Assembly (NCBI RefSeq): GCF_900044055.2
Contig: NZ_FCOX02000013.1
Location: 62,001-126,000, forward strand
From: Caballeronia calidae
GTDB taxonomy: Bacteria > Pseudomonadota > Gammaproteobacteria > Burkholderiales > Burkholderiaceae
Reading direction: 5' to 3'
DNA: 64,000 nt
Part shown: one piece after another, positions 38,075 through 47,610 of the stretch
Numbering within the stretch: the stretch's first letter is position 1
Layout of the letters: the number at the start of each line of letters is the position of its first letter
Notes under the pieces: model-generated
Databases searched by the model: none
What the model saw: the letters and a program-made list of their open reading frames with translations, nothing else
Told to the model about the DNA's origin: nothing
Made by a program: the position numbers and the translations under genes

Positions 38075-38859
38075 CCACACGCATTCTTTCCTCGCGCGGC
38101 CACACGCTGCTCGAAATGACGATCGCGCTCGCGCTCGGCATGGTGATCGTGGTCGCGTCGCTGTCGCTCTATCGCGCGCAGCGCGCCGCATTCGATCGCG
38201 CCGCTGATACCGCGCGCATTCACGACGCCGGATCGATCGCGCTCGACAGGCTCGGCCAGCAGATCCAGATGGCCGGATTCGCCGGGAGCCGGAACGCGAG
38301 TGTCGAAGCGTCGATGTTCGGCTGCGCGCAAGGGCGCGTCGTCGGTGCGGATACGGCTGCGTCGTGTGAATCGCTCACGAGCCGCTCGGACGGCGTGCAG
38401 ATTCGCCATTTCGCCGACACCGTTTCGACATGGCCATCGACCGGCGGCGTGCCGACCGACTGCCTCGGTCAGGCGGTCTCCGATAGCTTCGTCACCAACC
38501 GCTTCTACGCTAAGGCCAGCAGTTCGACCGGCGAACCCGAGCTCTACTGCGAGGGCAGCGGCAAGCAGGCGCAACCGATCGTCGAGGGCATCGAACGGTT
38601 TCGCGTGATGTTTTGGCTGACGGGCTCGCCCTCGGCGCTGGACGCTTCGGCGGTCGCGCGCGAGCGCTGGCGCGATGTCTACGCCGCCGACATTTGCGTC
38701 GTCGTGCGCTGCTTCAGCCCGCAGGCCAAACGCAGAACGAATTACGTCGATTGCACAGGCGTGCCCGCCTACGCCGACGACGGCCGCGTTCGCCAGACGT
38801 TCTGGCGGCGCGTCGCGATACGCAATTCGCCGTGGGCCACCTTCGGAGGCGCGCAATGA
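38071..38859 (+). CDS. pilW: Type IV pilus minor pseudopilin PilW-like
   Basis: 262 aa. Leader MTTRILSSRG, then HTLLEMTIALALGMVIVVAS with Glu5; the large C-terminal domain is typical of PilW (RLGQQIQMAGFAGSRNAS, GCAQGRVVGAD, VEGIERFRVMFWL). The DRLGQQIQMAGF text is a PilW hallmark. Several cysteines (GCAQG, SCESL, DCLGQ, YCEGS) could form disulfides. ATGA overlap at both ends. Confidence 0.9.
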   Translation: MTTRILSSRGHTLLEMTIALALGMVIVVASLSLYRAQRAAFDRAADTARIHDAGSIALDRLGQQIQMAGFAGSRNASVEASMFGCAQGRVVGADTAASCESLTSRSDGVQIRHFADTVSTWPSTGGVPTDCLGQAVSDSFVTNRFYAKASSSTGEPELYCEGSGKQAQPIVEGIERFRVMFWLTGSPSALDASAVARERWRDVYAADICVVVRCFSPQAKRRTNYVDCTGVPAYADDGRVRQTFWRRVAIRNSPWATFGGAQ

Positions 38860-39341
38860 AGCGAAGTTCACGTTCACGGGGCGCCACGTTGCCGATCGTC
38901 CTGATTCTCGCCGCGATGATGCTCGTCACGGCGAGCGCATGGCTGCAAACATTGCTCGTGGCGGCGCGCGCGACGGTCGCTGCGCGCGAGCGCGTGCAGG
39001 CCTTTCACGCGGCGGACAGCGCGCTGATCCGATGCAGCCGGATGCTTTCCCTCGCGCTGCCCGCGACGAGCCAAGCGCCGGGCGACGAGCCGTCGCGCTG
39101 GCGTCTGAAGACATCGTTCGAAGGACCGTCCGCCCCGGCGATCGCGCCGTTCGCGGCATGGCCCTACGCGCGCCGCGCGCCGCAGCGCCTGATCGAAGCG
39201 TGGGTGGGCGCTTCGTATCTCGTCACGGCGCGCGGTTTCGGCGCCACCGCGGATTCCGAAGCATGGCTTCAGCTTCGGATCGATATCACCGATGGCGCGA
39301 GCACGCAATACTGGCGGCGCGTCGTCGCCAGACCGTTTTGA
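38856..39341 (+). CDS. pilX: Type IV pilus minor pseudopilin PilX-like
   Basis: 161 aa. Leader MKRSSRSRG, then ATLPIVLILAAMMLVTASAW. It lacks Glu at mature position 5, as PilX/GspK tip pseudopilins do. The following AFHAADSALIRCSRML is the PilX pattern (AADSAL…). The C-terminal domain is short. It overlaps pilW by ATGA and precedes pilE by nine bases. In many genomes the tip adhesin gene pilY1 follows pilX; it is absent here. Confidence 0.85.
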   Translation: MKRSSRSRGATLPIVLILAAMMLVTASAWLQTLLVAARATVAARERVQAFHAADSALIRCSRMLSLALPATSQAPGDEPSRWRLKTSFEGPSAPAIAPFAAWPYARRAPQRLIEAWVGASYLVTARGFGATADSEAWLQLRIDITDGASTQYWRRVVARPF

Positions 39342-39350
39342 GGAGTGGCG

Positions 39351-39818
39351 ATGAAGAACGAGCGCAAGACCGAACACGCCTTCACTCTGCTGGAATTGAT
39401 GATCGCGCTGGGCGTCGCCGCGATCATCGCGACATTCGCCATTCCAGCATATCGGGCGCACGTGGCGAAGGCGCATCGCCTCGATGTCGTGTCCGCTTTG
39501 ATGCGTGCTGTCCAGTTCGTCGAAACGGCGCGGCTCGCGCAGTCATCGGAAAGCGGTGAGGGCATCGCGCTCGGCGCCGGGCTCGATCAGGCGCCGTCGG
39601 GCGGTGCGGCGGCGTATCGCGTCGCCGTGCTGGCGGAATCGTCGACGAACGGCGGCTACGCGATCGAAGCCACGCCCGTCGCGCCCGGCGCGATGCAGGA
39701 CGATGCTTGCGGCACCTTCGTCATCGATGCGACCGGGCTGCGCTGGAATCATCCGGCCGGCTCGACCGCGCCGCTCGACGCGGCACAGTCGGCGGCCTGC
39801 TGGGCGGGGAAGGGCTGA
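39351..39818 (+). CDS. pilE: Type IV pilus minor pilin PilE-like
   Basis: 155 aa. Start ATG 39351 with AGGAG five bases upstream. Leader MKNERKTEHA, then FTLLELMIALGVAAIIATFA with Glu5 and IPAYRAHVAKAHRLDVVSAL, the PilE pattern. The residue before the cleavage site is Ala rather than the usual Gly. The C-terminal Cys pair (DDACGTFVID and AACWAGKG) is in the place of the pilin D-loop disulfide. Last gene of the cluster; it converges with a DUF3318 gene nine bases away. Confidence 0.9.
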   Translation: MKNERKTEHAFTLLELMIALGVAAIIATFAIPAYRAHVAKAHRLDVVSALMRAVQFVETARLAQSSESGEGIALGAGLDQAPSGGAAAYRVAVLAESSTNGGYAIEATPVAPGAMQDDACGTFVIDATGLRWNHPAGSTAPLDAAQSAACWAGKG

Positions 39819-39826
39819 TGGCGAAG

Positions 39827-40324
39827 TCAGAACACCGTGGGATCGACGGCGTTGTTGGAGGTTTCGGGCGCGGCGTTCTTCATCTGCTGATAGATGCGCC
39901 AGCCTTCCCATCCGGCGAGCGCGAGACCGCCCCATTTGAGCACGGGTTTCGCGCTGCGCAGCAGCTTCGTTCGCACCGGCTTGGTGAGCACGAGCGAGGC
40001 GACCGAGCCGATGATCGGATATTGCTTGAGCAGCACGCCGAGATTGCCCGAGCCGAGCAGCGTGGCGAGGATGCCGCCGATGCCGCCCGAGGACGCGCGG
40101 CGCTTGCCCCAGCGGCGCGATCCGCCGCCCGGCATCAGGAAGCGCAGAAAACTGAAGTGGGTCACGGATGAGCGCAGATCATAAGTGGCCTGCCGCAACT
40201 CCATGCGCTCGACATCCGCGCGTGCGATCAACAGTTCCTTGCGCAGCGCGCGCATATGCGGCGTGCGCAGCTTCTGCATCTTGTGGCGCCTGGGCGTCTT
40301 GAAGGTGTCGTCGTGTTGGCTCAT
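39827..40324 (-). CDS. DUF3318-type protein, function unknown
   Basis: 165 aa. The N-terminal third is basic and helical (KTPRRHKMQKLRTPHMRALR, LLIARADVERMELRQA). Then comes a glycine-rich hydrophobic stretch (GGIGGILATLLGSGNLGVLL) and a second amphipathic part (GWEGWRIYQQMKNAAPETS). I believe it matches DUF3318, small proteins found beside yqjD/yqjE in Burkholderiales. Membrane association is likely from the hydrophobic segments. It follows yqjE by 20 bases on the minus strand, so probably one operon. Confidence 0.75.
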   Translation of the reverse strand: MSQHDDTFKTPRRHKMQKLRTPHMRALRKELLIARADVERMELRQATYDLRSSVTHFSFLRFLMPGGGSRRWGKRRASSGGIGGILATLLGSGNLGVLLKQYPIIGSVASLVLTKPVRTKLLRSAKPVLKWGGLALAGWEGWRIYQQMKNAAPETSNNAVDPTVF

Positions 40325-40344
40325 GGCTTGGTGTGGGCGCGGGA

Positions 40345-40725
40345 TCAGCGGAAGGTGTCGCGGTCCTTGCGGAATTCGGCGAGCGTGTCGTCGAACATGT
40401 TCGGCGCGTCGCGCAAGTTGCTGCGCGCGCGCAGGCCGCAGGCAAGCGCGATCAGCGCGTACAGAAGCGTAATGCCGCCGAGCGCCTGCCAGCGATACGT
40501 GTCCCAGAAGAAAATGGCGATGAGCACCGTGAGCGAGATGAGCGCCATCATCGCGAGCATCATGGCGGCGAGCCCGAGAAACACCACGCCGATGAGCCGC
40601 TCCTTCTCCTCCTGAAGCTCGATGCCGATGAGTTCAAGGCGCGTCTCGAAGATGGCGAAGGCGGAGCTCAGAATTCGTCGCAGTGGTCCGGGAGACGATT
40701 GCTGCGTTGACCGTTCTGTCGTCAT
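40345..40725 (-). CDS. yqjE: YqjE-type small membrane protein (phage holin-like family)
   Basis: 126 aa with two hydrophobic helices: about 47-73 (VVFLGLAAMMLAMMALISLT) and about 78-98 (LGGITLLYALIALACGLRAR). The N-terminal ETRLELIGIELQEEKERL is the signature of the YqjE family (putative actinobacterial holin-X type), and the tail LAEFRKDRDTFR is charged. Lies between the ElaB/YqjD-like gene and the DUF3318 gene, the arrangement seen in E. coli yqjD-yqjE. The role is membrane-linked stress adaptation by association only. Confidence 0.85.
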   Translation of the reverse strand: MTTERSTQQSSPGPLRRILSSAFAIFETRLELIGIELQEEKERLIGVVFLGLAAMMLAMMALISLTVLIAIFFWDTYRWQALGGITLLYALIALACGLRARSNLRDAPNMFDDTLAEFRKDRDTFR

Positions 40726-40908
40726 GGCTTGAATGCGAGAAGCGCGTTGGTGCCGCTTTTTATGGTTCCGATCGGCGCATGAAGCAGCCGGCCGGCGCGA
40801 ATGTCGAGCCGCGCGCCCGGGGAAGGGCGCTCGCGGTTCAATCCAACGTGGACCGCGATGGAAAGCAGATTAGCAATCTGCGGGCCATTGATGAGGGGAG
40901 ACAGCCGC

Positions 40909-41184
40909 TTACTTGCGGTTGATCAGAAGGCCGATCACCATGCCGATGCCCGCCGCGATACCAATGGACGCCCACGGATGCTCGTGCACGTAGTCGTCGG
41001 TGGCGCGCGCGGCCTTCCTGCCCCGCTCGATCACGACGACCTGCGCGTCGGCGGCCTTTTCCTTCGCCTGCTTCAGACGCGCGAGCGCGGACTCGCGCAG
41101 TTCGGAAGCGCGTTCACCCGTGGCGGTAGCCGCCTGCTTCAAAAGATCTTCGGCGTCAGCGAGTACGGTTTTGATATCCGACAT
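40909..41184 (-). CDS. yqjD: ElaB/YqjD/DUF883-family ribosome- and membrane-associated protein
   Basis: 91 aa from ATG 41184, which has AGGAG six bases upstream. Long amphipathic helix (DAEDLLKQAATATGERASEL, ARLKQAKEKAADAQ), then the hallmark DYVHEHPWASIGIAAGIGMV with a C-terminal membrane anchor ending LLINRK. In E. coli these proteins tether ribosomes to the membrane in stationary phase. A longer start at 41223 is possible but has no ribosome site. Confidence 0.92.
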   Translation of the reverse strand: MSDIKTVLADAEDLLKQAATATGERASELRESALARLKQAKEKAADAQVVVIERGRKAARATDDYVHEHPWASIGIAAGIGMVIGLLINRK

Positions 41185-41502
41185 GAATCGCTCCTTATTG
41201 ATTTCTGACATTAAAGGCTCCAATCGGTGAGGCTACGCGCATCGTAACCAAAGATGAGATCGCTGACGAGGAGGCCTTTTCCCTTGCAGGACGGACTGAC
41301 GCAGATTCCATTCCAGTCGCGCGAGCTTGCCCGCGGTCGGCCGATGCCTCGTCAATGCATCAACACCGTTTCGGATTGATACGATCTGACCCGTAAAAGT
41401 TTCAGCCGCTTATCGAAAGTTACACAGCTTCGGAGAGATTCGGCGCCCGGAACGCAAAAGGGCCGACGCATGCGCCGGCCCTTCATCGATTGAACGAAGC
41501 TC
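41185..41502. other. Intergenic region between yqjD and gcdH
   Basis: About 318 bases. It carries the yqjD promoter region on the right and the gcdH terminator at 41456-41483. No coding region is supported. Confidence 0.6.
41456..41483 (-). terminator. Terminator of gcdH
   Basis: AAGGGCCG (41458-41465) pairs with CGGCCCTT (41476-41483), with an inner CGC/GCG pair and one mismatch. On the minus strand it is followed by TTTTGC. It lies 20 bases after the gcdH stop. Confidence 0.85.
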
Positions 41503-42693
41503 TTAGAAAAACGCCTGAATGCCCGTCTGAGCGCGACCCAGAATCAGCGCATGGATATCGTGCGTGCCTTCGTATGTGTTCACGACTTCGAGATTCACGA
41601 GGTGACGCGCGACGCCGAATTCGTCGGAGATGCCGTTGCCGCCGAGCATGTCACGCGCGAGCCGCGCGATGTCGAGCGCTTTGCCGCACGAATTGCGCTT
41701 CATGATCGACGTGATCTCGACGGCCGCCGTGCCTTCGTCCTTCATGCGTCCGAGGCGCAGCACGCCTTGCAGGCCGAGCGTGATTTCGGTCTGCATGTCG
41801 GCGAGCTTCTTCTGGATCAGCTGATTTGCCGCGAGCGGCCGGCCGAACTGGTTGCGATCCAGCGTGTATTGCCGCGCCGTATGCCAGCACGCTTCGGCGG
41901 CGCCGAGCGCGCCCCAGGAAATGCCGTACCGCGCCGAGTTCAGGCAGGTGAACGGACCCTTCAGGCCGCGCACGTCCGGCAGCATGTTCTCTTCGGGGAC
42001 GAACACTTCGTCCATCACGATCTCGCCGGTGATCGACGCGCGCAGCCCGACCTTGCCGTGAATCGCCGGCGCCGACAGCCCCTTCCAGCCTTTCTCGAGG
42101 ATGAAGCCGCGAATCTCGTCGCGGCCGTCTTCCTCCAGCTTCGCCCAGACGACGAACACGTCCGCGATCGGCGAATTCGAGATCCACATCTTCGTGCCGG
42201 ACAGCGCATAACCGTTCTGCACTTTCTTCGCGCGCGTCGTCATGCTGGCCGGATCGGAGCCGGCGTTCGGCTCGGTCAGTCCGAAGCAGCCGATCCATTC
42301 GCCGCTCGCGAGCTTCGGCAGATACTTTTCCTTTTGCGCGTGGCTACCGAAGGTGTTGATCGGCACCATCACGAGCGACGACTGCACCGACATCATCGAG
42401 CGATAGCCCGAATCCACGCGCTCCACTTCGCGCGCGATCAGGCCGTAGCACACGTAGTTGAGGCCGGGGCCGCCGTATTGCTCGGGGATCGTCGGGCCGA
42501 GCAGACCGAGTTCGCCCATTTCGCGGAAGATCGCCGGATCGGTCTTTTCCTCGCGAAACGCCTGCATGACGCGCGGTTGCAGCTTGTCCTGCGCGTAGGC
42601 GCGGGCGGCGTCGCGCACCATGCGTTCGTCTTCGGTCAATTGCTGATCCAGCAAGAGCGGATCTTCCCAGTTGAAGCGGGCGGCGTCGGCCAT
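41503..42693 (-). CDS. gcdH: Glutaryl-CoA dehydrogenase
   Basis: FAD enzyme that oxidises and decarboxylates glutaryl-CoA to crotonyl-CoA in lysine, hydroxylysine and tryptophan breakdown. 396 aa from ATG 42693, with AGGAG eight bases upstream. Acyl-CoA dehydrogenase blocks: [36 protein letters not shown] text ([17 protein letters not shown]), [18 protein letters not shown], and [20 protein letters not shown] with the catalytic Glu. [20 protein letters not shown] is specific to the GCDH branch. An IclR regulator is divergent, with a palindrome between them. Confidence 0.95.
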   Translation of the reverse strand: MADAARFNWEDPLLLDQQLTEDERMVRDAARAYAQDKLQPRVMQAFREEKTDPAIFREMGELGLLGPTIPEQYGGPGLNYVCYGLIAREVERVDSGYRSMMSVQSSLVMVPINTFGSHAQKEKYLPKLASGEWIGCFGLTEPNAGSDPASMTTRAKKVQNGYALSGTKMWISNSPIADVFVVWAKLEEDGRDEIRGFILEKGWKGLSAPAIHGKVGLRASITGEIVMDEVFVPEENMLPDVRGLKGPFTCLNSARYGISWGALGAAEACWHTARQYTLDRNQFGRPLAANQLIQKKLADMQTEITLGLQGVLRLGRMKDEGTAAVEITSIMKRNSCGKALDIARLARDMLGGNGISDEFGVARHLVNLEVVNTYEGTHDIHALILGRAQTGIQAFF

Positions 42694-42787
42694 GTGAGTG
42701 TCTCCTGTTTTCATCGAAAAGCGCCGGAAGCGAAGCGGTGTCGAACAGCGTGTTGCGATCGGCCGACGTGCGGGGCGCTTGACATGA

Positions 42788-42804
42788 GTTCCGCTAAGCG
42801 AAAC
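42788..42804. promoter_or_regulatory. Candidate IclR-type operator between gcdH and the iclR gene
   Basis: GTTCCGCTAAGCGAAAC is a near-perfect 17-bp palindrome (GTTyCGC-twA-GCGrAAC), centred in the 147-bp divergent region. IclR-family regulators bind short palindromes of this GTTCCGC/GCGGAAC kind. It lies 37 bases before the regulator's start and 95 bases before gcdH. Confidence 0.65.
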
Positions 42805-42840
42805 AATGTTTTGCAAATCAAGTCCCGAGTTTAGCACCCG

Positions 42841-43641
42841 ATGTCAGCCGATTCCAATCGAAATTCCGCGTCGATTTCATCGCGTCATGTGTCGTCCGAG
42901 GACATCGACGAGCGCAAGTTCGTCGTCGCGCTCGCGCGTGGGCTCGATCTGCTGCGCGCGTTTCGCCCTGGCGAGACGTTGCTCGGCAATCGCGATTTCG
43001 TCGAGCGCACGGGTTTGCCGAAGGCGACGGTCAATCGTCTCGCCTACACGCTGACGACGCTCGGCTATCTGCGCTTTGACGAACCCGCCGGCAAGTACGC
43101 GCTCGACACGGGCGTGCTGTCGCTCGGCTACACGCTGCTCGCGGGCGCGGATACGCTCGAACTCGCGCGTCCGCACATGCGCGCGCTTGCACGGGAGATC
43201 GGCGCGGCGGTATCGCTCGGCTGTCGCGATGGGCTCGACATGATCTATCTGGAAACCATCCGCAGCGAGACGGCGCTGACGCTCGGGCTCGCGCCCGGTT
43301 CGCGCCTCTCGATGCTCACGAGCTCGATGGGCCGCGCCTATCTCGCCGTGCAGGAGCCGGCGGCGCGCGAGGCGCTGTTCGATGAGATCGGCAAGAGCGA
43401 AGACGCGGAAAAGGTCGATGCGGCGCGTCGCTCGATCGAAGACTTCGCGCGCGACGGCTGCTGCTACTCGTTCCGCGAATGGCACGACGACGTCAACGCC
43501 ATCGCCGCGCCGTTCCGCGATCTGCGCAACGGGCGCTGGCTCGTGCTGTCGAGCAGCGGTCCGGCATCGTCGATGGACGAGGCGTACTTCCGCGAGACGA
43601 TCGGACCGAAGCTCAAGGCGCTGGCCGCGCGTCTCGCATAG
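42841..43641 (+). CDS. IclR-family transcriptional regulator
   Basis: 266 aa. N-terminal winged helix ([55 protein letters not shown]), then the IclR effector domain ([58 protein letters not shown]). Divergent from gcdH with a palindrome in between, so it most likely controls gcdH and itself in response to a glutarate-pathway metabolite. That assignment is from context. Ends six bases from convergent kynA. Confidence 0.92.
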   Translation: MSADSNRNSASISSRHVSSEDIDERKFVVALARGLDLLRAFRPGETLLGNRDFVERTGLPKATVNRLAYTLTTLGYLRFDEPAGKYALDTGVLSLGYTLLAGADTLELARPHMRALAREIGAAVSLGCRDGLDMIYLETIRSETALTLGLAPGSRLSMLTSSMGRAYLAVQEPAAREALFDEIGKSEDAEKVDAARRSIEDFARDGCCYSFREWHDDVNAIAAPFRDLRNGRWLVLSSSGPASSMDEAYFRETIGPKLKALAARLA

Positions 43642-43647
43642 CAGGAA

Positions 43648-44517
43648 TCAAAGCACCGTCCGGACGTGCCACAGCTCCGGAAACAGCACGACATCGAGCA
43701 TCTTGCGCAGATACGACGCGCCCGCGGTGCCGCCCGTGCCGCCCTTGAAGCCGATGATGCGCTCCACCGTCGTCACATGACGGAAGCGCCATTGTCGAAA
43801 CGCATCCTCCAGATCGACGAGCTCTTCTGCCATCTCGTACAAATCCCAGTGCTGCGACGGATCGCGATACACCGCGAGCCACGCGGCCTCGACGGACGGA
43901 TCGTGCACGGTCGGCTGCGTCCAGTCGCGGTTCAGACGCTCGGGGTTGATCTCGAAGCCGCGCCGCGCGAGCAGGCGGATCACTTCGTCGTAGAAGGAGG
44001 GCGCCTCCAGCGTCTCGCGCACTTGCGCGAGAATCTCCGGCCGATGCGCGTGCGGCTTCAACATCTGCTCGTTCTTGTTGCCGAGCATGAACTCGATTTG
44101 CCGATACTGATGCGACTGAAATCCCGACGACTGCCCGAGGTACGGCCGCATCGCGGTGTATTCGGAGGGTGTCATCGTCGCGAGGACGTTCCACGCCTGC
44201 ACCAGTTGCTCGAAGATGCGCGACACCCGCGCGAGCATCTTGAACGCGGGCGGCAGCTCGTCGCGATGCACGGCCGCGAGCGCCGCGCGCAGTTCGTACA
44301 GCGCGAGCTTCATCCACAGCTCGCTCGTCTGATGCTGCACGATGAACAGCATCTCGTTGTGATCCGGCGAGAGCGGATGCTGCGCGTTGAGGATCGAATC
44401 GAGGCCGAGGTAGTCGCCGTAGCTCATCGAATCGGAGAAATCGAGCTTGGCGTCGTGCCAGCCTTTTTCTTCGACGTTCGCGCCGTGACCGAAAGGGCAG
44501 CCTTGTGTGTTGCTCAT
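43648..44517 (-). CDS. kynA: Tryptophan 2,3-dioxygenase
   Basis: Heme enzyme that opens the indole ring of tryptophan to give N-formylkynurenine. 289 aa from ATG 44517 with GAGGAG eight bases upstream. Signature runs: [40 protein letters not shown] (with the heme-region His), [19 protein letters not shown], and [20 protein letters not shown] with the heme-ligand His. Last gene of kynB-kynU-kynA, 14 bases after kynU. Confidence 0.97.
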   Translation of the reverse strand: MSNTQGCPFGHGANVEEKGWHDAKLDFSDSMSYGDYLGLDSILNAQHPLSPDHNEMLFIVQHQTSELWMKLALYELRAALAAVHRDELPPAFKMLARVSRIFEQLVQAWNVLATMTPSEYTAMRPYLGQSSGFQSHQYRQIEFMLGNKNEQMLKPHAHRPEILAQVRETLEAPSFYDEVIRLLARRGFEINPERLNRDWTQPTVHDPSVEAAWLAVYRDPSQHWDLYEMAEELVDLEDAFRQWRFRHVTTVERIIGFKGGTGGTAGASYLRKMLDVVLFPELWHVRTVL

Positions 44518-44531
44518 GATCGACGCTCCTC

Positions 44532-45791
44532 TCAGGTCACCGATGCGCGCTCGGCGAACTCGGGCGCGCGCCAGCTTTCGGTCGCGAGCACGTCGCGCAG
44601 GGTTTCGACGGCGTCCCAAACATCGACGAAACGCGTGTAGAGCGGCGTGAAGCCGAAGCGCAGGATGCGCGGCTCGCGATAATCGCCGATCACGCCGCGC
44701 GCGATCAGCGCCTGCATCACTTCATAGCCGTACGGATGTTCGAAGCTCACCTGCGAGCCGCGTCGCGCGTGCTCGCGCGGGGTCGCGAGCGAAAGCGGGA
44801 ATTCGCCACAGCGTTCCTCGACCAGCCTGATGAACAGATCGCCCAAAGCGAGCGACTTTCGGCGCAGCGCCTGCATGTCGGTTTGCAGGAACACGTCGAG
44901 ACCGCATTCGACGAGCGACATCGACACCATCGGCTGCGTGCCGCATAGAAAGCGGCCGATGCCGTCATCCGGCCGATACACCGGGTCCATTTCGAACGGC
45001 TTCCTGTGCCCCCACCAGCCGGAAAGCGGCTGCGAGAACGCGTTCTGATGGCGCTTGGGCACCCAGACGAACGCGGGCGATCCCGGTCCGCCGTTCAGAT
45101 ACTTGTACGTGCAACCAACGGCGTAATCCGCGCCGACGCCGTTCAGATCGACCGGCACCGCGCCCGCCGAATGCGCGAGGTCCCAGACGGCGAGCGCGCC
45201 CGCGCGATGAATCGTCTGCGTGAGCGCGGCCATGTCGTGCATGTAGCCGGTGCGGTAGTTGACGTGCGTGATCATCGCGATGGCGGTCTTCTCGTCGATG
45301 GCCGACGCAAGCTCCGACGGATCATCGACAAGACGCAGCTCGTAGCCGCGATCCAACTGATCGATCAAACCCTGCGCGATATACAGATCGGTCGGAAAGT
45401 TCGAACGTTCGGAGACGATCACGCGGCGCTTCGGATCACGCTCGTTCGCGAGCTTCAACGCAGCCGACAGGATCTTGAAAAGATTCGCGGAGATCGTGTC
45501 CGTCACGACGACTTCGTCCTCGCCCGCGCCGATCAGCGGAGCCAGCTTGTTGCCGAGGCGCTTGGGCAGCGCGAACCAGCCGGCCGTGTTCCAGCTTCGG
45601 ATCAGTCCTTCGCCCCATTCAGCGGCGATGACCTCGGCGGCGCGCGCGGCGGCGGCTTTGGGCGGCACGCCGAGCGAGTTGCCGTCGAGATAGATCACGC
45701 GCTTCGCGTCATCCGCGAGCGCGAACTGGTCGCGCAGGGCGCGCAGCGGATCGTCGCGGTCGAGCGCCGCGGCTTCGTCACGATGTTTCAT
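44532..45791 (-). CDS. kynU: Kynureninase
   Basis: PLP enzyme that splits kynurenine into anthranilate and alanine. 419 aa from ATG 45791 ([16 protein letters not shown]), the start matching relatives; ATG 45803 four codons upstream is possible. Motifs: [76 protein letters not shown], and the PLP lysine in [20 protein letters not shown]. Between kynB and kynA in one operon. Confidence 0.97.
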   Translation of the reverse strand: MKHRDEAAALDRDDPLRALRDQFALADDAKRVIYLDGNSLGVPPKAAAARAAEVIAAEWGEGLIRSWNTAGWFALPKRLGNKLAPLIGAGEDEVVVTDTISANLFKILSAALKLANERDPKRRVIVSERSNFPTDLYIAQGLIDQLDRGYELRLVDDPSELASAIDEKTAIAMITHVNYRTGYMHDMAALTQTIHRAGALAVWDLAHSAGAVPVDLNGVGADYAVGCTYKYLNGGPGSPAFVWVPKRHQNAFSQPLSGWWGHRKPFEMDPVYRPDDGIGRFLCGTQPMVSMSLVECGLDVFLQTDMQALRRKSLALGDLFIRLVEERCGEFPLSLATPREHARRGSQVSFEHPYGYEVMQALIARGVIGDYREPRILRFGFTPLYTRFVDVWDAVETLRDVLATESWRAPEFAERASVT

Positions 45792-45817
45792 CGAAAAGTC
45801 CATATATTTGAGGATGA

Positions 45818-46444
45818 TCAGGAAAGCGGACGCAGGACGGCGCGCACCGGGCTTGCATCGAGCGTCGAGAATTTGAGCGGCAGAGCGATGAGCTCGTAAT
45901 CGCCGGGCGCGACGGCATCGAGCACGAGGCCTTCGAGGATCGCCATGCCGTGCGCGCGGATGCGCTTGTGGGCGTCCATCGTCTTCGAGTCCTGCGGATC
46001 GAGCGAGGGCGTATCGATGCCGATGAGCTTCACGCCTTTTTCGGCCAGCAAGGCGATGGTTTCGGGCGCGACCGCGGTGAACGTGCTGTCCCACGCGTCG
46101 AGCGGCGCGTTCGGATAGGTGCGAAGCAGGACGCGCGCCGGAACGTCGGTGAGATGCGCGGCGATGTGCTCGGGCATCACGAGCGGCGCCGCGCCGATGC
46201 AGTGCACGACCCGGCACGCGCCGATGTACGTATCGAGCGCGACTTCGCCGATCGGCGCGCCATGCTCGTCGTAGTGAAGCGGTGCATCGGCGTGGGCGCC
46301 GGTATGCGGCGAAAGCGTGAGTCGCGCGACGTTGACGGGCGAGCCCGCCTCCATGCGCCACACACGCTCGATGCCGACAGGCGTATCGCCCGGCCATACG
46401 GGCGTCGCGGTATCGATCGGTGGGGAAATATCCAGCAGCGTCAT
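45818..46444 (-). CDS. kynB: Kynurenine formamidase (KynB)
   Basis: Metal-dependent hydrolase converting N-formylkynurenine to kynurenine and formate. 208 aa. Cyclase-family metal motif in [19 protein letters not shown] (His, His and Asp ligands), then [40 protein letters not shown] and [20 protein letters not shown]. First gene of the operon and divergent from the Lrp-type gene, with about 130 bases between them for shared control. Confidence 0.96.
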   Translation of the reverse strand: MTLLDISPPIDTATPVWPGDTPVGIERVWRMEAGSPVNVARLTLSPHTGAHADAPLHYDEHGAPIGEVALDTYIGACRVVHCIGAAPLVMPEHIAAHLTDVPARVLLRTYPNAPLDAWDSTFTAVAPETIALLAEKGVKLIGIDTPSLDPQDSKTMDAHKRIRAHGMAILEGLVLDAVAPGDYELIALPLKFSTLDASPVRAVLRPLS

Positions 46445-46577
46445 GGCGCGCCCTAGCAGAAAGCGTGGAGATGCGTCAAATCATAGTCGCGTTATCTCGA
46501 AAGGTGCTTGCGAAATAACCACCCAAAACTGCCGCGCTTAGAACATAATTCGATGAAACGGGCTAGGGGACTCAAAA

Positions 46578-47081
46578 ATGACCGGCTTCACGCTCGATGC
46601 AACGGATTGCCGAATTCTGGCGGTACTGCAGGAAGATGGACGGATCAGTAACCTGGACCTTGCGGAGCGCATCTCGCTCTCGCCGTCGGCGTGTCTGCGC
46701 CGAATGCGGCTGCTCGAAGAGGAAGGGGTGATCGCGAGCTATCGCGCGTGCCTCGACCGCGAGCGGCTGGGCATCGAACTGGAAGCATTCGTCCACGTCT
46801 CGATGCGCAACGACCAGGAGAACTGGCACGAGACGTTCGCCGCTGCCGTGCGCGAATGGCCCGAAGTGGTGGGCGCGTTCGTCGTCACGGGCGACACGCA
46901 TTACGTGCTGCGGGTGCTCGCGCACAACCTCAAGCACTATTCGGACTTCATTCTTTCGAAGCTGTACAAGGCGCCCGGCGTCATCGACATCCGCTCGAAC
47001 ATCGTGCTTCAGACGATGAAGGACGACGCGGGCGTGCCGGTCGCGTTGATCGAGCAGCCGGGGCGCGGCCACGCGCCCTGA
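46578..47081 (+). CDS. kynR: Lrp/AsnC-family regulator, probable KynR
   Basis: 167 aa. N-terminal helix-turn-helix (DCRILAVLQEDGRISNLDLA, LSPSACLRRMRLLEEEGVI) and a C-terminal RAM/AsnC ligand domain (EAFVHVSMRNDQENWHETFA, GAFVVTGDTHYVLRVLAHNL, PGVIDIRSNIVLQTMKDD). In Pseudomonas aeruginosa KynR, an Lrp/AsnC regulator divergent from kynBU, activates the pathway in response to kynurenine; the same arrangement here supports that role. Start ATG 46578 has GGGGA eleven bases upstream. Confidence 0.88.
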   Translation: MTGFTLDATDCRILAVLQEDGRISNLDLAERISLSPSACLRRMRLLEEEGVIASYRACLDRERLGIELEAFVHVSMRNDQENWHETFAAAVREWPEVVGAFVVTGDTHYVLRVLAHNLKHYSDFILSKLYKAPGVIDIRSNIVLQTMKDDAGVPVALIEQPGRGHAP

Positions 47082-47097
47082 GCGGGCGCTTGACCGC

Positions 47098-47610
47098 TTA
47101 CTTCAGCGACCCCAGCGTATGGAAGTCGCCCGCCTGAAAGACGAGCGGCGCGATCTCCGACGCGTCTTCACGCACACCGCAACGCTCCACTTCGCCGACG
47201 AAGATCACGTGATCGCCTTCGTCATAGCGGCTGCGGTTGTGGCATTCGAACCACGCGAGCGCGCCGTCGAGCACGGGCATGCCGGTGTCGCCGGCCGCGT
47301 GGGAGACGCCCGCGAAGCGGTCGCCCTTGACGGTCGCGAAGCGCCGGCACAGGTCGATCTGCGACGCCGCGAGCACGTTGATCACGTAGTGGGTGTTCGT
47401 GCGGAACACCGGCATCGACGCCGATTTCGTCGCGAGGCTCCACAGCACGAGCGGCGGATGGAGCGACACCGAGTTGAACGAACTCGCGGTGATGCCGATC
47501 AGCTGGCCGGACTCGGTGCGCGTCGTGATGACCGTGACACCGGTTGCAAACTGGCCGAGCGCGGCGCGAAACGCGGTCGGGTCGAAATTCGGGGTTTTGG
47601 CGCGTGTCAT
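47098..47610 (-). CDS. Flavin reductase family protein
   Basis: 170 aa, single domain, FMN-binding split barrel (HpaC/RutF type). Pattern: FRAALGQFATGVTVITTRTE, GITASSFNSVSLHPPLVLWS, FRTNTHYVINVLAASQIDL, DRFAGVSHAAGDTGMPVL and GDHVIFVGEVERCGV. Such proteins supply reduced flavin to two-component monooxygenases. No oxygenase gene is beside it, so the partner is unknown. Convergent with kynR (16-bp gap); being beside the kyn genes might hint at anthranilate or kynurenine hydroxylation, but that is only a suggestion. Confidence 0.9.
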   Translation of the reverse strand: MTRAKTPNFDPTAFRAALGQFATGVTVITTRTESGQLIGITASSFNSVSLHPPLVLWSLATKSASMPVFRTNTHYVINVLAASQIDLCRRFATVKGDRFAGVSHAAGDTGMPVLDGALAWFECHNRSRYDEGDHVIFVGEVERCGVREDASEIAPLVFQAGDFHTLGSLK

